Shown here: positions 1 through 11,299 of the stretch, in pieces | Numbering within the stretch: position 1 is the first letter of the stretch | Layout: the number at the start of each line of letters is the position of its first letter | Assembly: GCA_015680685.1 (NCBI GenBank) | Contig: MNCI01020122.1 | Span: forward strand, 149,841 to 213,840 | Length of the DNA: 64,000 nt | Source: Gnetum montanum | Taxonomy: Eukaryota; Streptophyta; Gnetopsida; Gnetales; Gnetaceae | Direction: 5' to 3' | Program-made: the position numbers and the translations under genes | Notes under the pieces: model-generated | What the model was told of the DNA's origin: nothing | The model's database searches: none | The model's input: only the letters and a program-made list of their open reading frames with translations

Positions 1-513
1 AATGTTTAAAAATAATATTTTAAGACTTGAAATAATTAAATTAAAGGTAAGTTTCAGCGATAGATTAAACTGCAACTCTAGCATCAGTTAAAATATCTCC
101 TGCTTTGCGGATTCGGTTATACACCTATCTTAGTGTGCCTTTGTATCTCCGTTGCCAAGTCCAGTGGGTTGGTATGGCAATAACGAATGCGTCAGCGTCG
201 AGCACTGCTGCTGTTTTGGGAAATTTCAGATTGCAGGTTCACCATTACAAATTTTTCTCTGAAAGCAGTTAACGCAGCAACCAAAATGTATTCCTACATG
301 TTGTTGATGAAATTTGTAAGACAGTGTAGTGGCCAGTGGTGTTTGATGATGTAATCACTCCTTAGCTTCCGACGTGGACTGCTGCGCAGAACAAGAGCTC
401 GCTGATGCAGCGGCAGTGCTGGAGAAGAGGGTGGTTTGAAGATGAAGATGCCCTGATATTATCAAGTAAATCTAATAATGAGAATGGGGTTTGAACGAAA
501 CACGATTCTATTT
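1..513. other. Unassigned low-copy-looking flank
   Basis: This flank has more balanced base composition than the retroelement DNA that follows. On the minus strand around 70-215 one frame stays open for about 45 codons apart from a single stop, with a basic segment rich in Arg, Trp and Tyr, but I do not recognise it. It could be an exon of a host gene extending out of the window, or chance. Confidence 0.25.
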
Positions 514-747
514 CTATGTGTGGATGAGGGTTTCGATTTCTTTTTCTGCTACCGCATCCACGACAAAGTGGGTTTTGTTCCTCAGGGACTTAGCCATGCC
601 CATGGTGATGGCAGTTTTCGTGGTGCCCATCTGTGCCGTGATAAGCACCACGCGGTTGGTGGTTTTGCACTCCCATTGCTCTGGTGAAAATGCAATTTTT
701 TTGGAATGCTGCGATTTGGAATATACTAAAAGCATAAATGGTTTCAA
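514..747 (-). pseudogene. RuvB-like 2 (Reptin/TIP49b) ATPase fragment
   Basis: RuvB-like 2 is a AAA+ ATPase of chromatin-remodelling and snoRNP complexes in the nucleus. About 45 residues (roughly 529-666) match its Walker A neighbourhood: N-R-V-V-L-I, then x-Q-x-G-T-x-K-T-A-I-x-M-G-M-A-K-S-L, then T-x-F and a later A-x-x-E-I-x-x-L. The second glycine of the P-loop GTGKT is threonine here, so nucleotide binding would be lost. Nothing before or after matches the remaining 400 or so residues of the family, and the reading frame closes quickly. It therefore looks like a single decayed exon or an inserted gene fragment. The assignment comes from recognising the motif order, not from a search. An isopentenyltransferase P-loop was the alternative, but the A-I-x-M-G-M-A-K-S-L tail fits Reptin better. 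Confidence 0.5.
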
Positions 748-1075
748 AAATGCAATTTCGATTTATTGGAGGTCCTTTTCAAGCATGATTCCAAAGAAAT
801 ATCGAAATAGTGGTGAGATGAATGACATCTTCATGGTCTTCCATGAATTTGACAATATTAGAAATTAAATCATCAGTAAAAAAACTCTCCAGTGAAACCT
901 ACTGATTATCCGCATTATTTACATCCCCTTTGCCTTCACCTGCAACCTCCACTAGTTATCATCTCTCCCTGTATGTGTGTTTGCTCCACTGCCATTGCCA
1001 CGTTCAGCAAGCGTACGGTGTTAGGAATCGATGGAACAACTGTTGTCTCCTCCTCCTCTCACTCTCATTGCTAAA

Positions 1076-3147
1076 AAATATTTAAGACGATGGAGGTGCT
1101 ACTGATTTTTATTTTTATTTTCTAGATTTTTGCAAGGCAGGGCCAAATATAAAACTAAGCTTAACAATGGTTAATAGGGATTTTTAATTTGAGACCTTTC
1201 CAGTGATTTTTTTTTTGCATTACTCATAATTTTAAGCATGTTCTTCTCCAAAGCTTTTCAAGTAAATAATATAATTCCTTACTATTCCATAAAATGGCCC
1301 AATGTGCCAACACATCCTTAGCCCCCATGACTAATAAGTATAACTTTGAAAGCACACAAAGTTTCAAACAATTGAAACCAAAGGCCTAATTTAGAAGATG
1401 GTCAAGAAATATTGAACTTGAAGGATATTTTAATAGAAAACTAGGAAAAAGTAAAAAAGTAATTGATGTTCTAGAAGATGTGAAGGTTAGTTCAAAGCCA
1501 TGATCAACAAAAGTTATGCAAGTGGTCCTCCCCAAAGTAGACTCCTACCATAATGCCCTTGCATAACCACCTCTATAGATGTCCATGGGCACTTGAGAAG
1601 TAAAATGTAGATCATGCCTTTATTCTAAACAACATACAACTATTGTGGTTGGGATGTTGCGCTATATTACACAAGACCAAAAGGCTCATAATCACATGTA
1701 GTAGTAAGGTGAATAATGGGATGAGAAGATTACAGAGATCGAGATGTAAGATACTTGACCATGTCCACAATAGGCTCTTGTGATAATTGTGATTAAAATG
1801 ATCAGCATACCTATCCATCCAAGTTCAGATCAAGTCCATACCATGAATAGTGATCTTGGATTAATGTGTTTCTTCCTATCAATCACCATGAGTCCAAAAC
1901 TACCTCAAAGAACAATCATCACTCCAAAAAGAAAAAAAAGAGAAGAAGGAAGGAAGGGCCTTAGTTAGAGGGGCATCTTCAAGCATGGGTAACATGTCTT
2001 TTCAACCCCATAACTAGTGTTTATAACCCATTATTGTGTCTAAGGGGTGTGCTTTGAATTCCCATTATTATTATTTTTCTTTTTATTTTTTTGTTCTTTT
2101 GTTTTTTTTCCTCTTTTTTTTTTAAAAAAAATGGGAACCACACCATGCAAAGATAGAGCTTCCTTTTTATTGGTCGATGGAGGAGTGATGATACATTCCA
2201 AGAGAAGTTATAAACCACATGAAGGAAGTTAAGAAGAAAACCAAACAAGTCCCCTTGAGGTCATACCCTTACCATTCCTACTTGGTCATTTCCTATTTCT
2301 TCAAGGTACAATGATCATTGATTAATTTTAGTTTCATGAAAGAAGAACCAAATTGTTTTTATGAAAAAGACCTTTTTATTTAGAGAACTAGAGAGATAGA
2401 TGAGGTGGTCTCATTGCTTTACATAATTACTTACCCAATCATCTTGATAGCATAGAACAAAAAACCCAACACATAGCGTTGACTTTTGCATCATGACTTG
2501 GTAATATTATTAATGGAAACATAAAAGATATTCATAAACATAAAGAAAATGACTTACGAAAAGAGAAGATTATAATGAAATAAAAAAAATATTAAGAAAT
2601 GAAAAACATATGAAGAATCAGAAAATTTTGAAAGAAATAGGAAAATGATAAAAAATTGTAAAACAAAAGGGTGAAAAATACTTATTAGTTTTTGAACCAG
2701 GATGAAGAACCTCCCCATGACTAATGTTATGGTTGCACATTTGGGAGATGGACTACATAATCCCCTAGTTATACACCACGAATTTCCCATCTATCACCAT
2801 TATTAATTTAATGAATCATGTGGTAAACTATCTAACATTGGTGATAGTCTTGTTTGGATCATTCAGAGATATATCTTCATCTAGACTTTAAGGTATTTCC
2901 ATTCTTCTTATTGGTTTTCTATTTTAATTCTCGAGTATTTATGTTTAATATCCTTTTACGGTGTATAATCAGAGTGTAAGATATATGTGTCTAAGTCCTC
3001 TATTTGGTCCATTTTCTAAAGTTTAGAACTAATAAGTGGATTAGTTGTTTCCATGCATCTTTGAAATAGTTTTATATTCTCATTTTCAAGCCACTAGGTG
3101 TCTTCTGGTTTAGTGGTTACTATGCAGATTGATTTTTGGTCACACTC
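1076..3147. other. AT-rich region without recognisable gene
   Basis: Poly-T/poly-A runs (2060-2135), short open frames of low complexity and no domain signature on either strand. The minus strand from 3147 downward may be the decayed 3' side of the gag remnant next to it, but no motif supports this. Confidence 0.4.
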
Positions 3148-5278
3148 TTATTCCTTAGCTTTGTTGTGGGTTGTGTTAAAATTTTGAATTTCTAGCCCAC
3201 AACTACACCCTTTTCTATTAGTGATGCATGGATTTTTCTGTCTCTTCATAACGATAGGTTCATCATTTTTGTCAACTATTAGAGTAATGATGGATGTTGG
3301 CCTTTGCATAGGATTGGAGGACATTGGTTGTGAAGGGAAGGATGTTGAACTTGATTGGAATTGTGTTGATTTGGATGAGTTAGTAGGCTTACAAGTGTTG
3401 TGCATATGCATGGGAACCATCCTAAAGAAAGGGTGTTTCCAAGATTGTGATAGAGATCTACTGGAATTATCATTTCTATGTATGTTTGTAGCACAAGTGG
3501 CATTCTCTCATTAATGTCATAGTGCTAAACCTTCCTATGTTGCTATTGGTGACATATGGTGGAGGGAAGTATGGGAATATTGAGGATATGATGAAGGATG
3601 AGAGGTGTGAGGTGGTGATCCTTCAGAAGATGTCGTAGGTTGGTGATATTCAAGAGAGTGGTAGTGGCAATTTGAAGTAGAGGAGGTGGAACTAGTCAAG
3701 GAAATAGGTTGTTGAACATAATATTTGTATGGGTTTAGCTAGTAGTAAGGGTAGTGTTTGTTTGATGATGGCCTCCCCCACAATTTTGAGTTTTGCCACT
3801 ACATTGGATGATAGTGTTGAGGATGGTAAGAAGTCCCACTAGGATGGTACAGTTGGCTGTAGGAGTTTCTACAATTACCTTGTGAGAAATGTAATCTCCT
3901 AGGCATTTGCTTTTGTACAAACTTGGAATTCAGTGCAAAAGCCCAATACTTATTTAGATGTAACATGACTAGGCAATAGCCCTTTGGATGGTCATATATG
4001 CAGATGTCACATCCATCATCTTCTTTGGTGGTTGAGTCTATAGCCTCTTCTTATATAGCCATTTTTCTTTTTTCTTCTTTTGTTGTGATCTCTTGATTTG
4101 TTTTGTGTTTCTCTCTCCTCTATGGTTTCTACAAAGGTTGTAACTTTCTCATTTATCCATTCTAACATATTTTCTAACCTTGCTTCAAGCTCATTGATAG
4201 ACTTTTGTATTGACAAGGTTTGTTATGAAATCACCTCATCAAGAGTTGCCTCTTTTTCTGATTATGGATATGGACCCTATTCTTTTGAAGAGTTGGATCC
4301 CAGTGACGTTTCTTAACATTCTCTCATCTACATAGCTCTCCTTCTTTTCTTGCCACACACTCGATTAGCTTCTGAATTTGATGGGTTCCTAATTCATATA
4401 ATTGACTTTGAGCATACATCAAAAGGATCCCCCTAATTTTATTACAAAGCACATCTATGATGTGGAAAAGTTTCTCTTTTTGAGAGAAATCATGATTGGG
4501 ACATCTATGTAGTAGCGAATAGTATCTATCCAAGCCTACATACAAGGGTTCATGATTTTCTTACTTTCACCTTTGGATTTGTTTTCTTAGGTTAGACACT
4601 TTTGCATATGTTTGGTATTTTGTTTGAAAAGATCTGGCATGGTGGACCACTAGTGGATGGAACTTGGTTCCAACAATCTATACCAACTTTCAGCTCCATC
4701 TATTAGTGTCCTAGGAAAGAGTTGAAGCTTTTGCCACTTATTTTCAATATTTTGCAAGGTACATGCATCATGGAAGTCTTGTAAGTGATGTTGTGGATCA
4801 AAATCATAGCCACCCACACATTTATGGATATTATTCATGTCTAAATGCTTGATTCGACTATCTTTCACATGCCTAGTTGGATTCTTAACTACCTCTGCAA
4901 TGTTAAGCATGCTTCAAGTTGAAAACAGAGGCTCATCATCATCATGATTTTGTTGTCGTCGATGATATCCTCTATTACCTCTTTGATTATTATGGGCATG
5001 GTGATTAGTATTATTACCTATTTTCTCACCTCTATCATGGTTGTTCCTTCTACTGCATCCTTTAGAATTAGAAGAGGAAGAAGAACTGGATGTAGATGAA
5101 GAGGGTGAAGAGGAAGGAGAACTACCTCTACCATGAAATCTACCAATTCCCCCTTGGTTATCATGGCCACGTTCATTAATTTTCCTATCATTTTAATGCT
5201 TTTTTGATCCCTTGCCTTGACTACCATCTTTCCCCAAATCTAAATTGTGGATTGCAGATTGCAAATTAAGGGTCACAC
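3148..5278 (-). pseudogene. Ty3/Gypsy gag remnant (Athila/Tat-like), cut by element A
   Basis: Gag builds the retrotransposon particle. Reading down the minus strand from 5275: an Arg/Gly- and Ser-rich low-complexity stretch (5210-4930; a run of serines, then RGNRGYHRRQQ); a capsid-like domain (4910-4650) with FDPQHHLQDFHDAC, then W-Q-K-L-Q-L-F-P-R-T-L-I-D-G-A-E-S-W-Y and L-E-P-S-S-I, the classical plant gag helix pattern ending in a Trp pair; then a predicted helical segment L-E-A-R-L-E-N-M-L (4216-4016), comparable to the Gln/Leu/Glu helix of Athila/Tat gags; then C-D-I-C-x-Y-D-H-P-K-G-Y-C (about 4010-3970), a Cys/His knuckle; then a Tyr/Ser/Gln/Pro-rich tail to about 3500. Many stops and frameshifts break it. 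Coding similarity runs up to the LTR of A at 5279, so A probably landed in this gag. Confidence 0.6.
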
Positions 5279-6009
5279 TGTAACACCCACTCATAGGAAG
5301 AAAGAGCTAGCACTCGAAGCCCCTTAAAAAGAAGAATGTTGAAAGAAGAAAATGCCCAGGTGGCTTTCTTTCTACAATAATGGAACTAGCATTAATCTAT
5401 ATAATTAAAATGAGATCAATAGCAACTAGATCAATAATGAGATAATTGACATAGTAAAATATCTGTGCAAGATGCATTAGATTAAAAGATAAAAGCTTTT
5501 TATTTTTTTAACCTAAAAAGAAATATTTAATCGGGATCATTTTCACATCTGAAAACCAAAGAACCGACCACAAAAATAGATAAATTAATAATCTCATATT
5601 TGTTCAATCACATAATAATATTTTATAATTTCCAGCCACACACAAAAACAAGATCTGAATTTAACTCTTGTAACCATTTTACCAGTAATCATTTAATTAG
5701 GAAAATTCATATGTTCAATAGCAGAGAATGAATAAATCTCAACCATAAATTAACATCCTAGGTTTTCCCCCACTCCATCAACTTATAGAAAGATATTAAA
5801 ATTATACTTGAGAAGGTGTAGGAAGAAAATAAGTATAATTCAAGATTCAGATCCAAGATTTATGCATTCAAAAGGGGAGGGTTTATCAACTGAATTTCAA
5901 CCAAAATCCAAGAATTCAACAACTCACAATTATCAATGGGCCCAAGGATACTCACATTCTTTTGGCAGTACCAATCCTCACATCAAGGATCCATAGCCCT
6001 TGTTGGCAA

Positions 6010-6350
6010 TCCTTTACTAAAAATTCCCCAAATCATTATGGGTGTTTTTAAATTATTACAGAAACAACTCTCATCCCACGGTTTCAGGCATGAGAGTGCA
6101 GAGGACAGGAAAAGAGATCCAAAAGAAATAAGTCCAAGCTTACAACAACAATCTTGATATTTTCCATGAAAATCCTTTATCATAAATGCCCCAAATCATT
6201 GTGGGTGTTTTTGAATCATCACGGAAACAACTCTCATCCCACTCTTTCAGGCATGAGAGTGCAAAGGTTGGGCGAAAAGATAAAAAAAAATATAAGTCTA
6301 AGCTTACAACAACAATCTTGATATTTTCATACAAGCATTGCGAAGGTGGT
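6010..6350. repeat. Tandem duplication (about 165 bp x 2) inside the A LTR
   Basis: Two successive blocks share CCCCAAATCATT, CAACTCTCATCCCAC, TTTCAGGCATGAGAGTGCA and AAGCTTACAACAACAATC in the same order (for example the last one at about 6135 and again at about 6300). The LTR copy at 11300-12037 breaks off exactly where this duplication begins. Confidence 0.7.
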
Positions 6351-6683
6351 TAAATAACCAAGAAGAGAAAAGTGTGAGAAAATTGGCCCTTGCTAGCCAT
6401 TATCAAACATAACAAAGATGGATCATTTTACCTCCTTGCTTAGATGTATTGCTTACTAGGAGGAAGTATCTGAATATTAGATTGCTATGCTACACTTGTT
6501 TTCTTCCTCTTTGCTATCTCTTGTAGTAGTGACAGTCTTCTCCCCCTTCGCAACCATACTCCTTGTTGATGTATCCTTCGTTTTTTCTTTTGTGTTCTAC
6601 AAAGCTAATTTTTCCTTGTGTGTGTGTCCTCCTTTTTTCCTCTTCTCCTCTTCCTATTTGTAGGTGGAATAAGGGATAATGAA

Positions 6684-6919
6684 TGGTTTCTTATAACTGA
6701 CCTGTTGGGGATTGTTTGTATTCTTTTCTTTGGTTTCTTGTAACTAACTTGTTGGGGACTATTTGTATTCTTTTCTTTGGTTTCTTGTAACTGACTAGTT
6801 GGGGACTGTTCGTATTCTTTTCTTTGATTTCTTGTAACTAACTTGTTGGGGATTGTTCATATTCTTTTCTTTGGTTTCTTGTAACTAACTAGTTGGGGAC
6901 TGTTCGTATTCTTTTCTTT
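6684..6919. repeat. 48-bp minisatellite, about 5 copies, in the A LTR
   Basis: The unit begins TGGTTTCTTGTAACT, continues AGTTGGGGACTGTTC and ends GTATTCTTTTCTTT. About five units follow head to tail with few substitutions, so this is a recent expansion compared with the decay of the surrounding LTR. Confidence 0.85.
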
Positions 6920-7837
6920 CTTTTTAACGTTATCTCTCTCTTTCTCTCTCTTTTCAACCATGGATCATGAGTACATTCTCTTCATGATCATTCTAATAAA
7001 ATTAATAAAGTATGTATATTCAAAGGTTGCAGGTTCAATTCCTAAATTAACAATTTTTGATATTTTAGAATTCAGATTTTGCTAGATCTCAGGTTGAATT
7101 CCTCTTGAACATTCCAACATAATATCTCTCTCTTTATCATTCAAAATTATCATAAAATGCAAGGAAAGAGTTTTCAAATATATTCATGACAAGGGCAATT
7201 CAAGAGACATAATCAACTAAGGCACCTTCTTTTTTAGGTCATCAGGGATGTGAATTTTCCCATCATCTTACAAGCCCTAAAAGGTCATCACGTGACCTTT
7301 CTATAGAAATGGAGAGGGTACTTACACTCTACTATTTTAAACTAAAAAGAGCAATCATCACATTTATATAAAATAAAATATAAAGCTACACTATTTTCAC
7401 AAAATATCCTTGATTCATAGGTCAGGTTTCTCTGACTTGACTCATAGGCCAAATTCCTCAATGTGAGCATTCATTTGCATCTCAACATACTTGTTTCAGC
7501 TCTTGAGGCACACCTTAGAGCATTGTCCTTTGTTTTGTAGCATCTTTGTTAAAATAGAACAGAAAATATTTTCTTTTTCCAAATATCATTTATTATTATT
7601 ATTCTAGAACATTTCCAACATGTATTTTAAATCATATTTCTTATGCATAAAGTATTTAAACATTTAATCATAATACATATAAAAATTTGGTTAACAATTT
7701 ATTACTATTCCAATTAGCCATTTCCACCATAGTCCAAATGGAGCACACACAAGTTGTCAACAAAACATGCACACAAACACACAAAATGACTATTACAACT
7801 ATTAACACAAAAACTCAAGGAAAAGTGGTTCGTTACA

Positions 7838-7850
7838 TTCTCCCACCCTT
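7838..7850 (-). other. Polypurine tract of element A
   Basis: The minus strand reads AAGGGTGGGAGAA immediately before the TGTAACG start of the 3' LTR. Purine tracts in this place prime plus-strand DNA synthesis in LTR retrotransposons. Position and composition both fit. Confidence 0.7.
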
Positions 7851-8440
7851 AAGACATTTCCTCGTAGAAATGTTTAAATAGGTGAGGGTAGCTCTCTCTA
7901 ACCACATCCTCCATCTCCCAAAAGGTTTCAAATCCATTCTCATTCCAATCCAACTGAACTTGGTGCAGTGTATGATGACTAAGATTGAGCACCCTCTCAT
8001 CTAAAATTCGAATTGGTTGAACTTGGACAGTACAATCTAGGCTGACTTGAAGGTTTTTCCATCGCAAATAATGCTTAGAATCATAAACATACCTCCTTAA
8101 CATAGAAACATGAAAAGAATTATGTAAAGATGATAAACTTGGAGGTAAAGCTATTCTATAAGCAACAGGACCAATTTTCTCTAAAAATTCAAAAGGGCCA
8201 ATAAATCTAGGTTTAAGTTTGTTCCTTTTAATACCTCTCATGACATTTTTAAAGGGTTGGAATTTTAGGATTAATTTATCTCCAATAGAAAATTCTAGGT
8301 CCCTCCTATTATCTGCATAACTCTTTTGTCTATCTTGTGCTTCACCTTTAGCTACAAATCGAAAATCATCTTAGGCGTAAAAATCAAAATTTCCTTAGGC
8401 TGATCCCAAGAGCTAGGAACTCTACATTTTCTATCATACA
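7849..8440 (-). pseudogene. Integrase C-terminus with chromodomain-like end (element A)
   Basis: A 130-codon open segment (8241-7849) carries KLKPRFIGPFEFLEKIGPVA, the GPY/F module of plant Ty3/Gypsy integrases, then L-P-P-S-L-x-x-L-H-N-S-F-H-V-S-M-L-R-R-Y. A chromodomain-like tail follows: P-I-R-I-L-D-E-R-V, V-Q-L-D-W-N-E-N-G, then F-E-T-F-W-E-M-E and Y-P-H-L-F near the end. In chromoviruses this tail directs insertion into heterochromatin. The aromatic Trp/Trp positions are kept. The segment is cut off from the integrase core by stops around 8245-8440. Confidence 0.85.
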
Positions 8441-8446
8441 AGGCTT

Positions 8447-9195
8447 CTAAGGTGCCATTTCAATGCTACTTTGGTAGCTATTATTGTAGACAAATTCTAC
8501 CAAGGGCAATACCTTATCCCAAGTTTTATGATGATCTAATACACTGGTTCTTAAAAGATCTTCCACCACCTGATTTGTTCTTTTTGTCTGACCATCAATT
8601 TGTGGATGATAGGCTATGTTGAATTTTATTTTTGTTCTAAGATCTTGCTTGATATCTTGCCAAAAATGAGATGTAAACTTTGGATCCCTTTCTAAAATGA
8701 TTTTCTTAGGTATGCCATGCAATCTAACTATTTCTTGAATATAAATTTTTGCAATCTTTTTAGCATCATAATTTGATTTCACATTGATGAAGTGTGATGA
8801 CTTTGTCAGCCTATCTACTACGATCATTATGGAATCATATCCTCCAAGAACTTTAGGTAACCCAATAATAAAATCTATTCCAATCTCATCCCATTTCCAT
8901 TCTAGAATATTATGTGGTTGTAAAATACCTACTCGTACTTGATGTTCAACCTTAACTTGCTAACATGTTAAAAACCTTGCCACAAACATGCAACATCTTT
9001 TCTCATTCTAGGCCATCAAAATTATTTTTTTGATTCCATGTAACATTTTTTTTGCCCTTTGATGACTTGTATAAACTATTTCATGGTGTTCTTGCATTAC
9101 CAAATTTCTAAGTTTTGCATTGGCTGGAACATATAAGTGATCTTGGAAAAGTAGTAAATGATTAGTAGAAATTTTAAATCCATTTTCCAACTAAC
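8447..9195 (-). pseudogene. Integrase zinc-binding and catalytic core (element A)
   Basis: The integrase would join retrotransposon DNA to the chromosome. 9190-8950 is the HHCC region, with E-H-H-E-I-V-Y-T-S-H-Q then two Cys pairs, interrupted by stops. 8827-8447 is the core: V-V-D-R-L-T-K-S-S-H-F holds the first catalytic Asp. The second usually sits in S-D-R-D-P but reads L-E-R-D-P here. The catalytic Glu of G-Q-S-E-R-T is Lys in G-Q-T-K-R-T. The following L-P-L-V-E-F-x-Y-N-N-S-Y is intact. Two of three catalytic acids are substituted, so the enzyme is dead apart from its frame breaks. Confidence 0.85.
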
Positions 9196-9199
9196 CTAG

Positions 9200-9733
9200 G
9201 TTCTTCTTTTCAAATTTCTCAACAAAGAACTTATCATTTTCTAGTCCCCTCCTAATCAAATCAACAATTACACTTTGAAGTAGAAAAACTCCCTTAACAT
9301 ACCTCCTTTGGCTAAGAGCATCTACAACCTTGTTTCCTCTACCCTCATGATAAAGGAGCTAAAAATCATAATCACATAAGAATTCTAACCAACATCTTTG
9401 CCTCATGTTTAAATTAGGCTTGGTGAAAATATATTTCAAACTTTGATGATCTAACCATACTCTAAATTTTTTTCCATACAAATAATTTCTCCATATTTTC
9501 AAGGCAGGTACCACTGTTGCAAGTTCCAAATCATGCACTGGGTAGTTATGTTCATGAGGTTTTAATTATCTTGATCCATAAGCAACTACCTAATTTTTCT
9601 GCATTAGGACACAACCCAATCCCTCACCAGAAGCATCTGTATATACTTCAAACTAAACATTTTCTGAAGGCATGATTAATATAGGAGTTGATGTTAACAA
9701 TTCTTTTAGCTTTTGAAAAGCCAAAGTACATTT
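9200..9733 (-). pseudogene. RNase H domain (element A)
   Basis: RNase H degrades the RNA strand during reverse transcription. Downstream of RT on the minus strand: Y-T-D-A-S-G-E-G-L-G-C-V-L with the first catalytic Asp, then Y-P-V-H-D-L-E-L-A with the catalytic Glu, and W-L-D-H-Q-S-L-K-Y with a further Asp. The tail D-A-L-S-Q-R-R matches the usual D-A-L-S-R-R end. Several in-frame stops break it. Confidence 0.8.
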
Positions 9734-10652
9734 CTATGACCATTGGAACTGATTGCTCTTCTTTAGTAATGGCGTCAAAGAGGCTAAAATATTTGAAAAA
9801 TATTTTACAAACCTATGGTAGTAGCTTGGTAACCCAAAGAAACTCCTGACCTTTGTAACATTCTTAGGTTGAGGCCAACTAATTAATGTATCAATTTTAT
9901 CTGGATCAATAGCTAACCCTTTATCTGACAAGACATGGCCAAGAAACCTTATTTCAAATTGCAAAAATGCACACTTTCTCGTATTTGCATACAGCTTATG
10001 TATCCTAAGGGTTTTTTGGATCATCCTTAAGTGCTGCTCATGTTCCTCAATTGTCTTAGAATATATTAAAATATCATCTATGAACACTAATACAAACTAG
10101 TCCAAAAATGACTGAAAAATCTAATTCATCATTCTCATAAAGGTAGCTGGAGCATTAGTTAGGCCAAAAGGCATAACAGTGAATTCATAATGTCCATACC
10201 TTGTCTGAAAATATATTTTTGAAATGTCTTCTTCTTTGATTCTTAGTTGGTAATATCCCAACTTTAAATCAATTTTTGAAAATACCTTTGCTTTTTTGAG
10301 TTGATCAAAAAGGTTACCAATCCTTGGAAGAGGATATTTATTTTTAATAGTTACCTTTTTTTAGCTATCGATAATCAATGCATAGGCGTAAGGTTCCATC
10401 TTTCTTCTTCACAAATAGAACTAGTGCTCCCCATGGTGACATACTAGGCCTAATGAATCCCTTATTTAATAGTTCTTCAACTTGGGTTTTTAACTCATGC
10501 ATCTCAGCGAGTGACATTCTATATGGTGCCTTTGAGGCTAGAGCACTCCCTAGAAGAATTTCAATCCCAAACTCTACTTTTCTTTTTGGTGGCATTCCTG
10601 GTAACTCATCAGCAAACACATCTTGGAATTCTTCCACAACTAGATAGTCCAA
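9734..10652 (-). pseudogene. Reverse transcriptase (element A)
   Basis: RT copies element RNA into DNA. From 10652 down: a linker with [43 protein letters not shown]-x-G-Y with the first catalytic Asp; [13 protein letters not shown]; then F-I-D-D-I-L-I-Y-S with the paired catalytic Asp, and F-L-G-H-V-L-S. An in-frame TAG at 10365-10367 is followed by a one-base frameshift in a run of seven T on the plus strand (10356-10362). Two more stops lie between 10090 and 10125. Domain order and motifs are otherwise complete. Confidence 0.92.
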
Positions 10653-10839
10653 TGGTGTCTTCTTCTATTGATAATCATTATCACTATTAATTATATACAA
10701 TCTGACCAAAATTGTTGCTTTTACTATTTGCATCTCTTACACCATTTGTTTTGCAAAAATAATGTTTCTTGAGCAATCCCAAGGCTGACAAAATATTTTC
10801 TAGTTTGTTTCTCCATTATTAATTTCTATTTAGTTATGT

Positions 10840-11175
10840 CCACAATTAATTTTTGTGTTATTTTTCACCAACCAATCCATACCCAAAACAACATCTTATG
10901 ATCCCAAATTCATAACAAGGGAGTCCATAACATAAGGTTGATTCATGATCTTTATCTCACAACTAGGCACAAAACATTCTAGGGCTTTATGGTCACCTAA
11001 AGCTAATTCCACTTTTCGCATATATGGTAAGAGATGAATTTTACTCCCTAATATTTTAACTAAGGAATTTGATATCAATAAATTTTTTGATCCACTATCA
11101 AAAAGAATGGTAATAGACTGAAAATGAATGATACCTATTGTTTCTTGGACTGATGCTTGATATTACAATCATGTT
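10840..11175 (-). pseudogene. Aspartic protease (element A)
   Basis: The retropepsin would cut the gag-pol polyprotein. The minus strand shows I-L-F-D-S-G-S-K, the DSG active site, then F-V-P-S-C-E-I and, past a stop at about 10895, V-V-L-G-M-D-W-L, the flap-to-end motif of Ty3/Gypsy proteases. It lies only about 120 bp from the primer-binding site, so the gag that should precede it is absent. Confidence 0.8.
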
Positions 11176-11275
11176 GGAACATTTGTTATAGCATATGAAA
11201 GATAGACCAACACCACATCAAGCAATGCACAAATTTAGAATTCATAAGAGTTTTCAAAGAATGTAAAAGAAAGCC

Positions 11276-11299
11276 AAAGCTAGCACTGTGATGCCAAAA
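11276..11299 (-). other. Primer-binding site of element A
   Basis: Directly inside the LTR end (GTGTTACA) the minus strand reads ATTTTGGCATCACAGTGC. This resembles the initiator-tRNA-Met primer site TGGTATCAGAGC with a few substitutions, as expected for an old plant Gypsy element. Confidence 0.55.

Larger units (their letters stand above)
5279..7837 (-). repeat. 3' LTR of element A (about 2.56 kb)
   Basis: On the plus strand the block opens TGTAACACCC and closes CGTTACA. On the minus strand it therefore begins TGTAACG directly after a purine tract and ends GGGTGTTACA. The first 735 bp repeat at 11300-12037. The remainder has no partner in the window because the other LTR is cut. It contains two internal tandem duplications, listed separately. 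Confidence 0.75.

Noticed and set aside
514-747. Adenylate isopentenyltransferase P-loop
   Set aside because: The residues after the P-loop (A-I-x-M-G-M-A-K-S-L) fit RuvB-like 2 and not isopentenyltransferases.
491-868. 125-codon plus-strand open frame
   Set aside because: Antisense to the Reptin-like fragment; composition without domain features.
2047-2248. Open frames on both strands over a poly-T/poly-A tract
   Set aside because: Low complexity only (Phe/Leu or Lys runs).
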